From contig DATIGE010000016.1 in assembly GCA_035454885.1 (NCBI GenBank), positions 1-52,862 on the forward strand: a DNA stretch of 52,862 bases. Reading direction: 5' to 3'. The notes below the pieces were generated by a model that worked only from the letters and a program-made list of their open reading frames with translations, was not told the DNA's origin and did not search any database. Within the stretch, counting starts at the first letter, position 1. Every line of letters starts with the position of its first letter. This stretch comes from a bacterium (GTDB lineage Bacteria; UBA10199; JACPAL01; GCA-016699445). A program made the translations under genes and the position numbers. Below are positions 25,706 to 35,660 of the stretch, piece by piece.

Positions 25706-26376
25706 TGGTCATTCCTGAGCTTCACCGCTGGGACCTCCCTCCAAGGGATGCGATCGACCTCCAGACCCAATTGGCCTCCCGCATTGTCCTTAAGGACGAA
25801 CCTGGGGAGATTCGCACCGTCGCCGGCGCGGATTTGTCAATCGACACGCGTAGTGGCACGGGCTACGGCGGGGTGATCGTCTTCGAGTTCCCGAGTTTGC
25901 GCGAGATCGAACGGGTCTCCGCCACGGGTCCTCTGACGTTTCCTTACATCCCCGGCCTGCTTTCCTTTCGGGAGGGTCCAATCCTGCTCAAGGCCTTTGA
26001 AAGACTGACAAATACGCCGGACGTGCTCCTCTTTGACGGCCAAGGCATCGCCCATCCGAGGCGCTTGGGGATCGCCAGCCATCTAGGTCTCATCCTGAAC
26101 CGGCCGTCCATTGGCTGCGGCAAGTCCCTCCTGTGCGGAAGGTATCAAGAGCCGGGACCTTCTAAAGGAGATACCTCCCCCTTGGAGGATAACGGCGAGG
26201 TCGTCGGGACCGTCTTAAGGACAAGGGACCGGGTCAAACCCGTCTTTGTCTCACCGGGGCATCGCATCAGCCCTGCGAGGGCCGTCAAAATCATCCTCCA
26301 ATGTACGGATGGTTACCGGATCCCCAAGCCGACCCGGCTTGCGGATCACTTCGTTGGATCCATAAAAAGACCATAA
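25705..26376 (+). CDS. nfi: Endonuclease V (deoxyinosine 3' endonuclease)
   Basis: A 223-residue enzyme, the same length as E. coli Nfi, which nicks DNA one base 3' of deoxyinosine arising from adenine deamination. The catalytic acidic residues are visible in their conserved settings: Asp in VAGADLSIDT, Glu in YIPGLLSFREGP and Asp in LLFDGQGIAHPRRLGIASHLG, followed by PSIGCGKSLLCG with the conserved Lys. The start at 25705 overlaps the stop of the 27-residue gene. The C-terminus (GYRIPKPTRLADHFVGSIKRP) is complete. Confidence 0.93.
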   Translation: MVIPELHRWDLPPRDAIDLQTQLASRIVLKDEPGEIRTVAGADLSIDTRSGTGYGGVIVFEFPSLREIERVSATGPLTFPYIPGLLSFREGPILLKAFERLTNTPDVLLFDGQGIAHPRRLGIASHLGLILNRPSIGCGKSLLCGRYQEPGPSKGDTSPLEDNGEVVGTVLRTRDRVKPVFVSPGHRISPARAVKIILQCTDGYRIPKPTRLADHFVGSIKRP

Positions 26377-26683
26377 TTCCAAGGAGTTGAGTTTTTCTGT
26401 GGGGTTTTTTGAAAATAATTGATCGAAGTCCACAACTTTTGTTTTCAATGGCCGATAACCATTCTTGGAGTGAATGACCCGAAATCCATGGAGGGACTGG
26501 GGTCAAAAAACCCCGGATTTGGGGGACGGTGACGGGAAAGCCGACAGTTCTTCCAAGGGGTCATAAAGAGGGTGTTCTTAGAAAATATTGTTAAATCAAG
26601 TAGTTAGAGACACGCAACTCGAGAGGGTGGTCCTGCCGAATAATGGCAGGAAGATTGCTTGCAATATAACTTAGGGAGGCCCC
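26377..26683. other. Gene-poor 307-bp stretch
   Basis: No convincing gene. It is richer in A and T than most of the window. It contains CCCC-GGATTT-GGGG (26511-26524) which, on the minus strand, is followed by six T and could be a weak terminator although no minus-strand gene reads into it. A 6-bp stem CCTGCC (26632-26637)/GGCAGG (26645-26650) and the near-palindrome ATTGC-TT-GCAAT lie in the leader of the next gene. Short minus-strand frames here look random. Confidence 0.5.
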
Positions 26684-27046
26684 ATGAACGTCGCTCAGGC
26701 AACGAATCGGTTGAACATGATTGTTAAGAGTGGTGGGCCGCAGGCGGAAGCCGCTCGGGAGATCTTGAATGGGCGTTCCGAGGGCGGTGCCTACGCCAGC
26801 GATTCTGCTTTCATCGCAGCCGTCGAAGGGCTTCCCTCCCGCTTTGGCGGAGATGCCGCGACGGGCCTGAATAGTCGCGTCGCCTTGTTCCGCGACGCCC
26901 CTGTTTCAAGCCAGTCTCTGACACCCAATCAGTCCGCCTTCGTCGACTATGTGGTTATGGGAGTCAATTTGAGTTTTGAAAATTCGGACGCCCGTGGACC
27001 TGCCGTGCTTGGCACCGCCGAACGGCTTCCTGGAGTATTAGCCTAA
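26684..27046 (+). CDS. Unrecognised small protein
   Basis: A 120-residue protein with GGGAGG just upstream of its ATG. No recognisable domain, signal peptide or membrane segment. It starts with a helical stretch (NVAQATNRLNMIVKSGGPQA) and is rich in Ala, Gly and Ser. It is followed 21 bp later by a second orphan small gene, so the two are probably one operon. Both lie in a lower-GC stretch bounded by endonuclease V and the REP-like copy at 27406, which suggests recent arrival. Confidence 0.6.
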   Translation: MNVAQATNRLNMIVKSGGPQAEAAREILNGRSEGGAYASDSAFIAAVEGLPSRFGGDAATGLNSRVALFRDAPVSSQSLTPNQSAFVDYVVMGVNLSFENSDARGPAVLGTAERLPGVLA

Positions 27047-27067
27047 TAAGGGCTGGGGGAGAGCAAA

Positions 27068-27409
27068 ATGACGCTGAATGAACTCATCATTAAGCATCCG
27101 CAACTGAAGTTTCTTAAACATTCCCCGAAGATCCAATCGCTTTCGCCCGAGAAACAGGCGTTCTTGGCAGAAATGATCGAGGATGCCATGTTTTGGGTGG
27201 ATCTTGAGAAGAAGCCGAATTCCGGCGATGGGTTCAAGTTTCTAGCAGCTAGTTACGGCTTGGAAAACGCCCAGGAGGAGGCCAATTCCAAGGGCCTCGA
27301 AGGCAAGGAGCGCGAAAAGTTCCTCCGCCCCCACCAAGACCTCTTTACGATGTTCAATCCTTATTCCGGCAACGGCCGCGAGACCCAGAAGGCCCCGGGT
27401 TCTAAGTAG
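27068..27409 (+). CDS. Unrecognised small charged protein
   Basis: A 113-residue, Lys/Glu-rich protein preceded by GGGGGAGAG. The first two-thirds look helical (LNELIIKHPQLKFLKHSPKI, SPEKQAFLAEMIEDAMFWVD); the C-terminus (YSGNGRETQKAPGSK) looks disordered. No domain recognised. It is the second gene of a probable pair with 26684-27046. Its TAG stop is part of the GTAG tip of the REP-like copy at 27406. Confidence 0.6.
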   Translation: MTLNELIIKHPQLKFLKHSPKIQSLSPEKQAFLAEMIEDAMFWVDLEKKPNSGDGFKFLAASYGLENAQEEANSKGLEGKEREKFLRPHQDLFTMFNPYSGNGRETQKAPGSK

Positions 27410-27434
27410 TAAGGGCGAACCTCGTGTTCGCCCG
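27406..27434. repeat. REP-like palindrome, single copy (family A)
   Basis: GTAG, then AGGGCGAACCTCGTGTTCGC and CC. It is the left-half orientation of the element at 10971-11029, with two extra bases after GTAG. It lies between convergent genes (stops at 27409 on + and 27440 on -), and its GTAG tip provides the + strand stop codon. Confidence 0.75.
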
Positions 27435-27439
27435 TTCCT

Positions 27440-29173
27440 CTAGAAATCCACGATCATATTCGTCCGCACGCCCCACACCCAATTCGCCCCGTCGAAGGGT
27501 ATGACGTTCACTTGGGCCAGATTGGTTGGGTTGAAGATCTCCACTTCGACGTCATAGGCCGGGCCCGGCATCATGAAACCAGCGGTCAGGTCGAAGAGGA
27601 AGCGCTCAAAGAAACGCGACTGAAAGTTCGCGTCCGCCTCCCAGCCATACCACTTGTTGGAATTTACGACCCGAGGCAGGTCGGCAAAGCCGGTGAGTTC
27701 CGCGAAGTCGATGTCAAAGTTGTTGGAAGGCGCCCAGGCGGTGATGAACTTGAGCCCGGCCTTCGTGTTGCTGGCCGCGGGTACGAGCGACGTCATGTCG
27801 ATGTTGTGCATGTAGCCCAAGGCCGCGTAGGCGGCGTTGTTGATGTAATTGCCGGTGACCGGCACGGCGCCCACCAATTGGCGGCTCCCCGCTCCGCTGC
27901 CATTGGCTTGCGTGACGCGGGGCGAAGAACCCAGGGGCGCATGGAACATCAAGAGGGCGATCTGGTAATCCGGCCGAAAGCCGAACTGGGTGATGCGCGA
28001 AGAGAGTGGTTGGCGATCCCCGGAGGCGTATCCGCCCTGGAACAGGAAGGAGCCCCACCGGTAGTTGGCCTCAAACTCCGCCGCCGCCATGTGCACCAGG
28101 AGGTCATTCTGGGCCGGCATCTCGATGGGTCCGCGCGCGTTGGACGGCAGGTTGTTGAAGGCGATGGCGTCGATCACCAGCCCCGTCGAGATCTTTCCGG
28201 AGAGGAGGGCGTATTCCCCGCGGAACCGGTAGGGGCCGCGCTTGTACTCGCCGTAGACGTCCGTGAAATAGAGCAGCGTGTCGCCGTCATTTCCCGCGGC
28301 GCGCAGGTCCGAGAGCTGAAAGTTGCCGTTGCCGTCGAGAATGGGATCGCCGTTGGCGTCCACGAGGATCTGACGGGCCTGGGTCGTCGTGTTGCCTTCC
28401 TTGCCGTTCCGGTAGCGGATGCCGGAGAACGTACCCAGCGTCAGGTCCTTGAAGTCCCAGAGGACGAGGCCGGCGAATTGCCGCGTGTCTTCCGCCGGCC
28501 CGGTGATCGCCTTGCCGAGTCCGCTGATTCTTGGGTCTTCCTGCTTGGTGAACGTGAAATCGGCCACCGCACCGAAACTCAAATTCCCGAACTTCTTCGT
28601 CTCGAGGGAGGCGAGGTAAAGGATGCGGTCGAAGGTGTCGCCGAAGTCGTCGTTGTACCCGTTGCCGTCGTTCTGGAAGATGCCCAATCCGACGTGCGAA
28701 GGCTGGCGGCCGATCCGGAATTTGCCGCCTGGGGTCAAAATGTCCATGTAGGCGCGGCGGACGTTCAAGGCCTTGTTTTCGCCTGCCTCGCCGCCGGTCA
28801 CGCCCAAGGCGCCGCCGGCGCCGGGGAGCTGGATGGTTCCGACGATGGGAGAAAGGAAATCGATGTTCTTCGTCTCCTTGGTGCCGGCGATGACGTTGTC
28901 CAGGACGTCGAAAGTGGCGTGGAGCGAGATGTTGTCGTTCACCTTCAGGATAGGTTCGACACGAAGCCTTTCCTGGACGAAGAGGATCGACCCGAAGCGG
29001 TCGTTGTCGCCCAGCCCGCCTTGATTGACGCCGGCGTTCGGGCGTTGGGTGTCGAGGTCATGGTAGTAGACGAGGCGGTTCCTGAGATAGCCGGTGGCCG
29101 TGATGTCAAAGGCCTCCGCTCCGACCGGAATCGCCAGTAAAACCGCCAAGAGAAAAAGAAAAGGGGCGATCAA
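27440..29173 (-). CDS. Outer-membrane beta-barrel (porin/alginate-export-like)
   Basis: A 577-residue exported protein. Signal peptide FLFLLAVLLAIPVGAEA is followed by mature FDITATGYLRNRLVYYHD. The rest alternates amphipathic strands with Gly/Asn/Asp-rich loops and ends in ...VRTNMIVDF, the C-terminal Phe recognised by the BAM machinery. MDILTPGGKFRIGRQPSHVG resembles alginate-export (AlgE-like) and phosphate-selective porins. The start is a TTG at 29173 with no clear ribosome site; it falls inside the strong hairpin that ends the groESL transcript, which may matter for expression. Substrate unknown. Confidence 0.8.
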   Translation of the reverse strand: MIAPFLFLLAVLLAIPVGAEAFDITATGYLRNRLVYYHDLDTQRPNAGVNQGGLGDNDRFGSILFVQERLRVEPILKVNDNISLHATFDVLDNVIAGTKETKNIDFLSPIVGTIQLPGAGGALGVTGGEAGENKALNVRRAYMDILTPGGKFRIGRQPSHVGLGIFQNDGNGYNDDFGDTFDRILYLASLETKKFGNLSFGAVADFTFTKQEDPRISGLGKAITGPAEDTRQFAGLVLWDFKDLTLGTFSGIRYRNGKEGNTTTQARQILVDANGDPILDGNGNFQLSDLRAAGNDGDTLLYFTDVYGEYKRGPYRFRGEYALLSGKISTGLVIDAIAFNNLPSNARGPIEMPAQNDLLVHMAAAEFEANYRWGSFLFQGGYASGDRQPLSSRITQFGFRPDYQIALLMFHAPLGSSPRVTQANGSGAGSRQLVGAVPVTGNYINNAAYAALGYMHNIDMTSLVPAASNTKAGLKFITAWAPSNNFDIDFAELTGFADLPRVVNSNKWYGWEADANFQSRFFERFLFDLTAGFMMPGPAYDVEVEIFNPTNLAQVNVIPFDGANWVWGVRTNMIVDF

Positions 29174-29204
29174 GGTTTGGGCATAATACCCTGTCGCCCC
29201 TTTT
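29159..29204 (-). terminator. groESL terminator overlapping the porin start
   Basis: On the minus strand AAAAGGGGCGA pairs perfectly with TCGCCCCTTTT (11-bp arms, at 29194-29204 and 29159-29169), followed by CTTTTTCTC. An inner GGG-TATTATG-CCC stem sits in the loop. It begins 33 bases after the groL stop and is a good intrinsic terminator for groESL. The TTG start codon of the porin gene lies within it. Confidence 0.7.
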
Positions 29205-29236
29205 CGGTCAATTAATTCGAGCGGTTACGACGCTAT

Positions 29237-30898
<1,662 letters not shown>

Positions 30899-30908
30899 TT
30901 AGATGAAA

Positions 30909-31220
30909 TTATGCTTCGAGGACGCCGAGGATTTCGTCTTCCTTCAGGATCAGGTGTTCCTCGCCGCCGATCTTCACTTCGTTGCCCGAATACTTGCTGA
31001 AGAGGATTCGGTCACCGGCCTTGACGTCCAACGGAATGACCTTGCCGTCTTCCAACCGGCCCCTCCCGACGGCGACGACCTTGCCTTCCTGCGGCTTTTC
31101 CTTTGCCGAGTCGGGGATGATGATGCCGCCCCTGGTCTTCTCCTCTTCAAGCACTCGCTTGATGAGGACCCGGTCGTGCAAGGGGCGAATCTTGATTTTT
31201 TTGTCGTTCTTGTCGGCCAT
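30909..31220 (-). CDS. groS: Co-chaperonin GroES (10 kDa subunit)
   Basis: A 103-residue co-chaperonin, capping GroEL. The start at 31220 has AAGGAGG eight bases upstream; a longer frame to 31301 would include the promoter and is rejected. Conserved parts: [13 protein letters not shown], the mobile loop [20 protein letters not shown] that contacts GroEL, and [16 protein letters not shown]. The lysine-rich start ([10 protein letters not shown]) is slightly longer than usual. First gene of the groESL operon. Confidence 0.97.
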   Translation of the reverse strand: MADKNDKKIKIRPLHDRVLIKRVLEEEKTRGGIIIPDSAKEKPQEGKVVAVGRGRLEDGKVIPLDVKAGDRILFSKYSGNEVKIGGEEHLILKEDEILGVLEA

Positions 31221-31273
31221 GACGAAAACCTCCTTAAAAATTAATGGATTATAAAGCTTCGAGAAGCGGACGC

Positions 31274-31301
31274 AATATATGCACTCGACCCTTCGTGTCA
31301 A
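31274..31301 (-). promoter_or_regulatory. Sigma70-type promoter of groESL
   Basis: On the minus strand TTGACA (31296-31301) and TATATT (31274-31279) are separated by 16 bp, a near-consensus promoter about 54 bp upstream of the groS start. No CIRCE element (TTAGCACTC-N9-GAGTGCTAA) is present, so HrcA control is not indicated. A short GCTTC-GA-GAAGC palindrome (31256-31267) lies just downstream of the expected transcription start. Confidence 0.75.
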
Positions 31302-31372
31302 GGGGGATGCCTCGAAAATCGCACTGGAAAAGGGTCAGGGGGGAGCGTTAGTAAAGCCCCCTTTGGAAAACC

Positions 31373-32704
31373 ATGAGAACGTCTGATGAAATTGCGGCGA
31401 TCGCGACTCCGCCTGGAAACGGAGGGGTGGGAATCATCCGGATCTCCGGTTCGAGGGCCTTGGACGTCCTCGAAGTTGTTTGGGAGGGATCCGTCCGCCC
31501 CTCGGAGTTCGAGCCCCGCCGGGTCTACGTCGGCAGGATCGCCTTTGATCAGGTCCTCGCCTTCTTCCTAAAGGCCCCCTCCTCCTATACGGGCGAAGAT
31601 GTCGTGGAGGTCCAGGCGCATGGGGGGCGACGGGGTCTGGAGCTCCTCTTGGAACGAATCCTCAAGGCCGGTGCCCGGATGGCCCACCCGGGGGAATTCA
31701 CAAAGCGGGCCTTCCTGAACGGACGGATGGACTTGGCCCAGGCCGAGGCCGTGGCCGACCTGATCGCCGGCGCGAGCGAACGGGCCGTGGTCCTCGCCGG
31801 GCGCCAGCTCGAGGGGAGGCTTTCCGAATACGTCGGCAAGCTCCGGAACGAGATCAAGGTCATGAGGGCCCAGATGGAGGCCCGGATCGACTTTCCGGAG
31901 GACGAAGACGTCCAGGGCCTCCGCTACGAAGAGGTCTTGGAGCGTCTGGCGAGCCTCAAGGTTCGCATCGAATCCCTTCTCGCGAGCTATGAAGAAGGCC
32001 GTTATCTCCGAGAAGGCGTCCGCGTCGCAATCGTGGGCAAGCCCAATGCCGGCAAATCCAGCCTCTTCAATGCCCTGGTCGGCGATGATCGGGCCATCGT
32101 CCACCCCATGCCCGGGACCACGCGGGACACGGTCGAGGAGGTTTTGGACCTGGAGGGGCTGGCCATCCGCTTCATCGATACGGCGGGCATCCGGCCCGGC
32201 GAGGACGGTGTCGAGGCCGAGGGCATCCGTCGATCACGCCAAAAGATCGATCAGGCGGATCTCTCCCTTTTTGTCTTGGATTCGAGCCGTCCTTGGGACG
32301 TCCAAGACGACCGGGTCCAGGAGCTGATTGGAGGCCGCCGGGCCCTGACCGTCTTCAACAAGACGGACCTGTCCCCCGCCTTTGATCCGCCGAAGGACGC
32401 GATCCGCGTCAGCGCGAAAACGGGCGAAGGGGTCGAGGGGCTTAAGAAGGCCATGGCGGCGGTCTTCTCGGAACGGACGGGACATGCCGACGTCATCCTG
32501 ACCAATCTCCGCCACCGGGACGCCCTCCTGAAGGGTGCGGAGGCCCTGGAGAGGGTCGGCGACGGTGCGCGGGCGGCGATGTCCCTGGAGCTTCTCGCGG
32601 CGGATCTTGCGATCGCCATGAATGCCTTGGGCGAGGTCACGGGCGAGGTGACGAACGACGAAATCCTGGGTGAAATCTTTTCAAAGTTTTGTATTGGTAA
32701 ATGA
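31373..32704 (+). CDS. mnmE: tRNA modification GTPase MnmE
   Basis: A 443-residue GTPase that, with MnmG, installs the 5-carboxymethylaminomethyl group on wobble uridine of certain tRNAs. Domains in order: an N-terminal folate-binding domain ([20 protein letters not shown]), a helical domain, an inserted Era-like G domain with [12 protein letters not shown] (G1), DTAGIR (G3) and NKTD (G4), and the C-terminal FSKFCIGK carrying the conserved CxGK cysteine. Its TGA overlaps the mnmG start (ATGA). It is divergent from groESL. Confidence 0.97.
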   Translation: MRTSDEIAAIATPPGNGGVGIIRISGSRALDVLEVVWEGSVRPSEFEPRRVYVGRIAFDQVLAFFLKAPSSYTGEDVVEVQAHGGRRGLELLLERILKAGARMAHPGEFTKRAFLNGRMDLAQAEAVADLIAGASERAVVLAGRQLEGRLSEYVGKLRNEIKVMRAQMEARIDFPEDEDVQGLRYEEVLERLASLKVRIESLLASYEEGRYLREGVRVAIVGKPNAGKSSLFNALVGDDRAIVHPMPGTTRDTVEEVLDLEGLAIRFIDTAGIRPGEDGVEAEGIRRSRQKIDQADLSLFVLDSSRPWDVQDDRVQELIGGRRALTVFNKTDLSPAFDPPKDAIRVSAKTGEGVEGLKKAMAAVFSERTGHADVILTNLRHRDALLKGAEALERVGDGARAAMSLELLAADLAIAMNALGEVTGEVTNDEILGEIFSKFCIGK

Positions 32705-34569
32705 TGAGCACCTATGACGTCATTGTGATCGGGGCCGGGCATGCCGGCTGTGAGGCGGCGCTGGCCGCCGCGCGCATGGGGTGCGCCACGCTCCTGGTCA
32801 CGTCGAACGCCGACAACATCGCCCAGATGAGCTGCAACCCCGCGATCGGCGGCATCGGCAAGGGTCACCTGGTCCGCGAGGTCGACGCGCTCGGCGGCGA
32901 AATGGGCCGGGTCGCCGACGCGACCGGAATTCATTTCAAGCGTCTCAATACCAACAAGGGACCGGCGGTCCGCGGGAGCCGTTGCCAGTCGGACCGTCTC
33001 CTCTACAAGCGGCGCATGCAGGAAGTCCTCCGGAACCAAGCCAATCTGACGATTCATGAAGGAATGGTCGATGAGATTTTGACGCGGGAAAACCGTGTGG
33101 AGGCCGCCATTCTTGATGATGGGACGAAAACCATGACGCGTTCCGTGGTTGTTTGCACGGGGACCTTCCTCCGTGGGCTGGCGCACACGGGGACGAACCG
33201 CACGCCTTGCGGACGCCGCGGCGATCGCCCTTCCGAAAGGCTTTCCGAGAGTTTTCTTAAGCTCGGTTTCGAGATCGGCCGGCTCAAGACCGGAACGCCT
33301 CCCCGGCTCTTCGGCCGGAGCATCCGGTTCGATCGGCTCGAGGTTCAATGGGGCGATGCGCGCCCTTCCCGTTTCAGCTTTTCGCCGACCCGGATCGAAC
33401 AGCCGCAGGTCGCTTGTTTCATCACGCATACGTCGCCGGACACGCACGCGATCATTCGGGAGAATCTCCACAGGTCGCCGATGTATTCGGGAGTCATCCA
33501 ATCCACGGGGCCGCGTTACTGTCCGTCCATCGAAGACAAGATCGTCAAGTTCGCCGACCGGGAAAGGCACCAGATCTTTTTGGAACCCGAAGGCCTTGGG
33601 CATCCGGAATGGTATCCAAATGGAATTTCAACCAGCCTGCCGGAGGATGTCCAGCTCGCCTTTCTGCAGACGATTCCCGGCTTGGAGGACGTGAGGATTT
33701 CCAAGCCGGGTTATGCGATCGAGTACGATTATGTCCCCCCCACCCAGCTCGATCCGACGCTCGAGACCAAGAGGATCAAAGGTCTCTTTCACGCAGGCCA
33801 GATCAACGGCACGACGGGATATGAGGAAGCGGCGGCTCAGGGCCTCATCGCCGGGATCAATGCGGCGCTGCAGGTTCAGGACAAGTCACCCCTCGTTTTC
33901 GATCGGTCCCAGGCCTACCTGGGTATCATGACCGATGACCTGGTGACGCGCGGCGTCATGACCGAGGGACAGGCGGAGCCCTATCGCATGTTCACGTCAC
34001 GTGCGGAATATCGCCTGGCCTTGCGTGAGGACAACGCCGATCTGAGGCTCCGGCGGGTGGGTCATGACCTCGGGCTCGTCCCTAGAGACGAGTACCGTCG
34101 ATTTTGCCGCAAGCTCGCGGCCATAGAAAATCTCCGCGGTTTGATCGCCTCTCGTCGCGTTCAAGGAACCCCTCTCGATGTTATGTTGAAGAGGCCGGAG
34201 GTCTCGGGGTCTTCCTTGGTTGAGACATATCTGCCGGACTTTTTGGAATCCTCATTCTTTCAGGCCCTTGATCCGGCGCAGAGGGAAGAAGTCATCGAAC
34301 AGGTCGAGATCCAGTCGAAGTATGAAGGTTACCTAGGCCGCCAAGAAGACGAGATCCGGCGGTTTCAAAGAATGGAATCCATGAAGATTCCAGCGTGGTT
34401 TGCCTATCAAGAGATCCCCGGCCTCTCCCGAGAGATCGTTGAGAAGCTGACAAGGGTTCAACCCCTATCGCTGGGTCAGGCTGGTCGGGTGCCCGGTGTG
34501 ACTCCGGCCGCCCTTTCTATTCTAATGGTCTATCTTCATCGTTCTTCCGCCCATGTTGTCACCCATTGA
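32701..34569 (+). CDS. mnmG: tRNA uridine-34 modification enzyme MnmG (GidA)
   Basis: A 622-residue FAD/NADH-dependent partner of MnmE. The N-terminal dinucleotide-binding motif is [19 protein letters not shown], followed by [32 protein letters not shown], and the flavin-associated [20 protein letters not shown]. The helical C-terminus ([16 protein letters not shown]) binds MnmE. Overlaps mnmE by 4 bp and rsmG by 17 bp. Full length. Confidence 0.97.
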   Translation: MMSTYDVIVIGAGHAGCEAALAAARMGCATLLVTSNADNIAQMSCNPAIGGIGKGHLVREVDALGGEMGRVADATGIHFKRLNTNKGPAVRGSRCQSDRLLYKRRMQEVLRNQANLTIHEGMVDEILTRENRVEAAILDDGTKTMTRSVVVCTGTFLRGLAHTGTNRTPCGRRGDRPSERLSESFLKLGFEIGRLKTGTPPRLFGRSIRFDRLEVQWGDARPSRFSFSPTRIEQPQVACFITHTSPDTHAIIRENLHRSPMYSGVIQSTGPRYCPSIEDKIVKFADRERHQIFLEPEGLGHPEWYPNGISTSLPEDVQLAFLQTIPGLEDVRISKPGYAIEYDYVPPTQLDPTLETKRIKGLFHAGQINGTTGYEEAAAQGLIAGINAALQVQDKSPLVFDRSQAYLGIMTDDLVTRGVMTEGQAEPYRMFTSRAEYRLALREDNADLRLRRVGHDLGLVPRDEYRRFCRKLAAIENLRGLIASRRVQGTPLDVMLKRPEVSGSSLVETYLPDFLESSFFQALDPAQREEVIEQVEIQSKYEGYLGRQEDEIRRFQRMESMKIPAWFAYQEIPGLSREIVEKLTRVQPLSLGQAGRVPGVTPAALSILMVYLHRSSAHVVTH

Positions 34570-35200
34570 CCTTTACCGCCAACACGAACCGGGCTTTGAA
34601 CGGTATCAAGCCCTTCTCTTGAAATGGAATGAAAAGATCAACCTGACAGCCATCACGGATCCTGCTGAGATCCTCGATAAGCATTTTCTTGATTCGCTCG
34701 CCATCCTACCAGCCCTTTCTCGCTGGCTCCCAAATGTTTCACGTGAAACATTTTTCCCAGAAGCGTTACGAATTGCCGTATTGGATATTGGATCAGGCGC
34801 CGGTTTCCCAGGCCTTCCCCTCAAGATCGTGGCTCCCCATGTTGAATTGACTCTCGTGGATTCCGTTAAAAAGAAATGCGATTTCCTCAAGGAGGTCGTC
34901 CGGACCCTGGGACTCGAATCCGTGCAGGTCCTTCATCAGACGCTCAAGGGCCAGACAATAGGGCCATACGATCTTATTCTGACGAGGGCGACCTTTGACC
35001 TAAAGAGCTATTTGGAATTGGCGTTCCCGAATCTCAAGCCCGGCGGAAGGATCGTCGCAATGAAGGGGGCGGAATGCGCCCAAGAATTGAAAGATTCGGA
35101 GGGAGTCTTAGAGAAACTGGGCCTCCGTCCTTGGGAGAGCAGTCCTTACGAGATCCCTGTTTCCAAGGCACCTCGTCAGCTTCTCATGACGCGTCTTTAG
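34553..35200 (+). CDS. rsmG: 16S rRNA (guanine-527-N7) methyltransferase RsmG (GidB)
   Basis: A 215-residue SAM-dependent methyltransferase of the 530 loop of 16S rRNA. The SAM motif is [16 protein letters not shown], followed by [14 protein letters not shown] and [20 protein letters not shown]. An internal parS site (34735-34750) encodes residues NVSRETF. It overlaps mnmG by 17 bp, giving the classic gidA-gidB-parA-parB order. Confidence 0.95.
   Translation: MLSPIDLYRQHEPGFERYQALLLKWNEKINLTAITDPAEILDKHFLDSLAILPALSRWLPNVSRETFFPEALRIAVLDIGSGAGFPGLPLKIVAPHVELTLVDSVKKKCDFLKEVVRTLGLESVQVLHQTLKGQTIGPYDLILTRATFDLKSYLELAFPNLKPGGRIVAMKGAECAQELKDSEGVLEKLGLRPWESSPYEIPVSKAPRQLLMTRL
34735..34750. promoter_or_regulatory. 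parS centromere site 1
   Basis: TGTTTCACGTGAAACA, a perfect 16-bp palindrome matching the ParB-binding parS consensus. It is inside the rsmG coding region. ParB loads here and spreads to build the partition complex; close parAB genes support this. Confidence 0.93.
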
Positions 35201-35212
35201 GATGGTTCATGA

Positions 35213-35509
35213 CTAGAGGTCGGCGCAGGCGTCGCCGATCCCATCGGCATCCTGATCCGCCTGATCCAAATTAGGGACCGTCGGACAGTTATCCAAGGAA
35301 TCCGGGATCGAATCGGCATCGACATCGTCCGTACTCAACTTTGTTCCATCAATGATGCGACCGTCTCCCGAGGGACCGTCTGAAGGCGTTCCGGCGAGCT
35401 CCGTTGGAACGTCTTGGTCAAGGGAGTCGATCCCAGCCGTTTCATTGCATGCAGAAATCGATGTAGTTGCGAGAAGAAGGAGGAGGAGCGAGGTAAGTTT
35501 CATTTTCAT
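35213..35509 (-). CDS. Small lipoprotein with thrombospondin type 3-like repeat
   Basis: A 98-residue exported protein starting at 35509, with GAGG seven bases upstream. The signal [21 protein letters not shown] ends in the lipobox ISAC. The C-terminal part, [15 protein letters not shown] then [21 protein letters not shown], is an aspartate-rich calcium-binding repeat of the thrombospondin type 3 kind with its Cys pair. It sits between rsmG (convergent, 12 bp) and parA, interrupting the usual gidB-parA junction. Function unknown. Confidence 0.8.
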   Translation of the reverse strand: MKMKLTSLLLLLLATTSISACNETAGIDSLDQDVPTELAGTPSDGPSGDGRIIDGTKLSTDDVDADSIPDSLDNCPTVPNLDQADQDADGIGDACADL

Positions 35510-35589
35510 AAGACGGCCTCCGTGAGACTGCCCCCTCAGTACCAAAAGTATCGGAGGGGAAGAGTGCTCCAGTTGTCCCCCTCAAATTC

Positions 35590-35605
35590 TGTTTCACGTG
35601 GAACA
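35590..35605. promoter_or_regulatory. parS centromere site 2
   Basis: TGTTTCACGTGGAACA; its complement TGTTCCACGTGAAACA is the canonical parS variant known from Bacillus. It lies 55 bp upstream of the parA start and 840 bp from site 1, so ParB bound here could also influence parAB transcription. Confidence 0.92.
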
Positions 35606-35660
35606 TTTTTCTTGCCTTGACCGTTTCAACTGGCCTATTCTGCGAAAAATTAAGGTGTAA

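Noticed and set aside
26505-26525. Rho-independent terminator on the minus strand
   Set aside because: The stem is only four pairs and no minus-strand gene leads into it.
31221-31372. CIRCE element for HrcA control of groESL
   Set aside because: A single GAGTGCA is present but the inverted TTAGCACTC half is missing.
35200-35660. Chromosomal origin with DnaA boxes
   Set aside because: Only one TTATCCAAG-like 9-mer was found, inside a coding region; no cluster and no AT-rich unwinding element.
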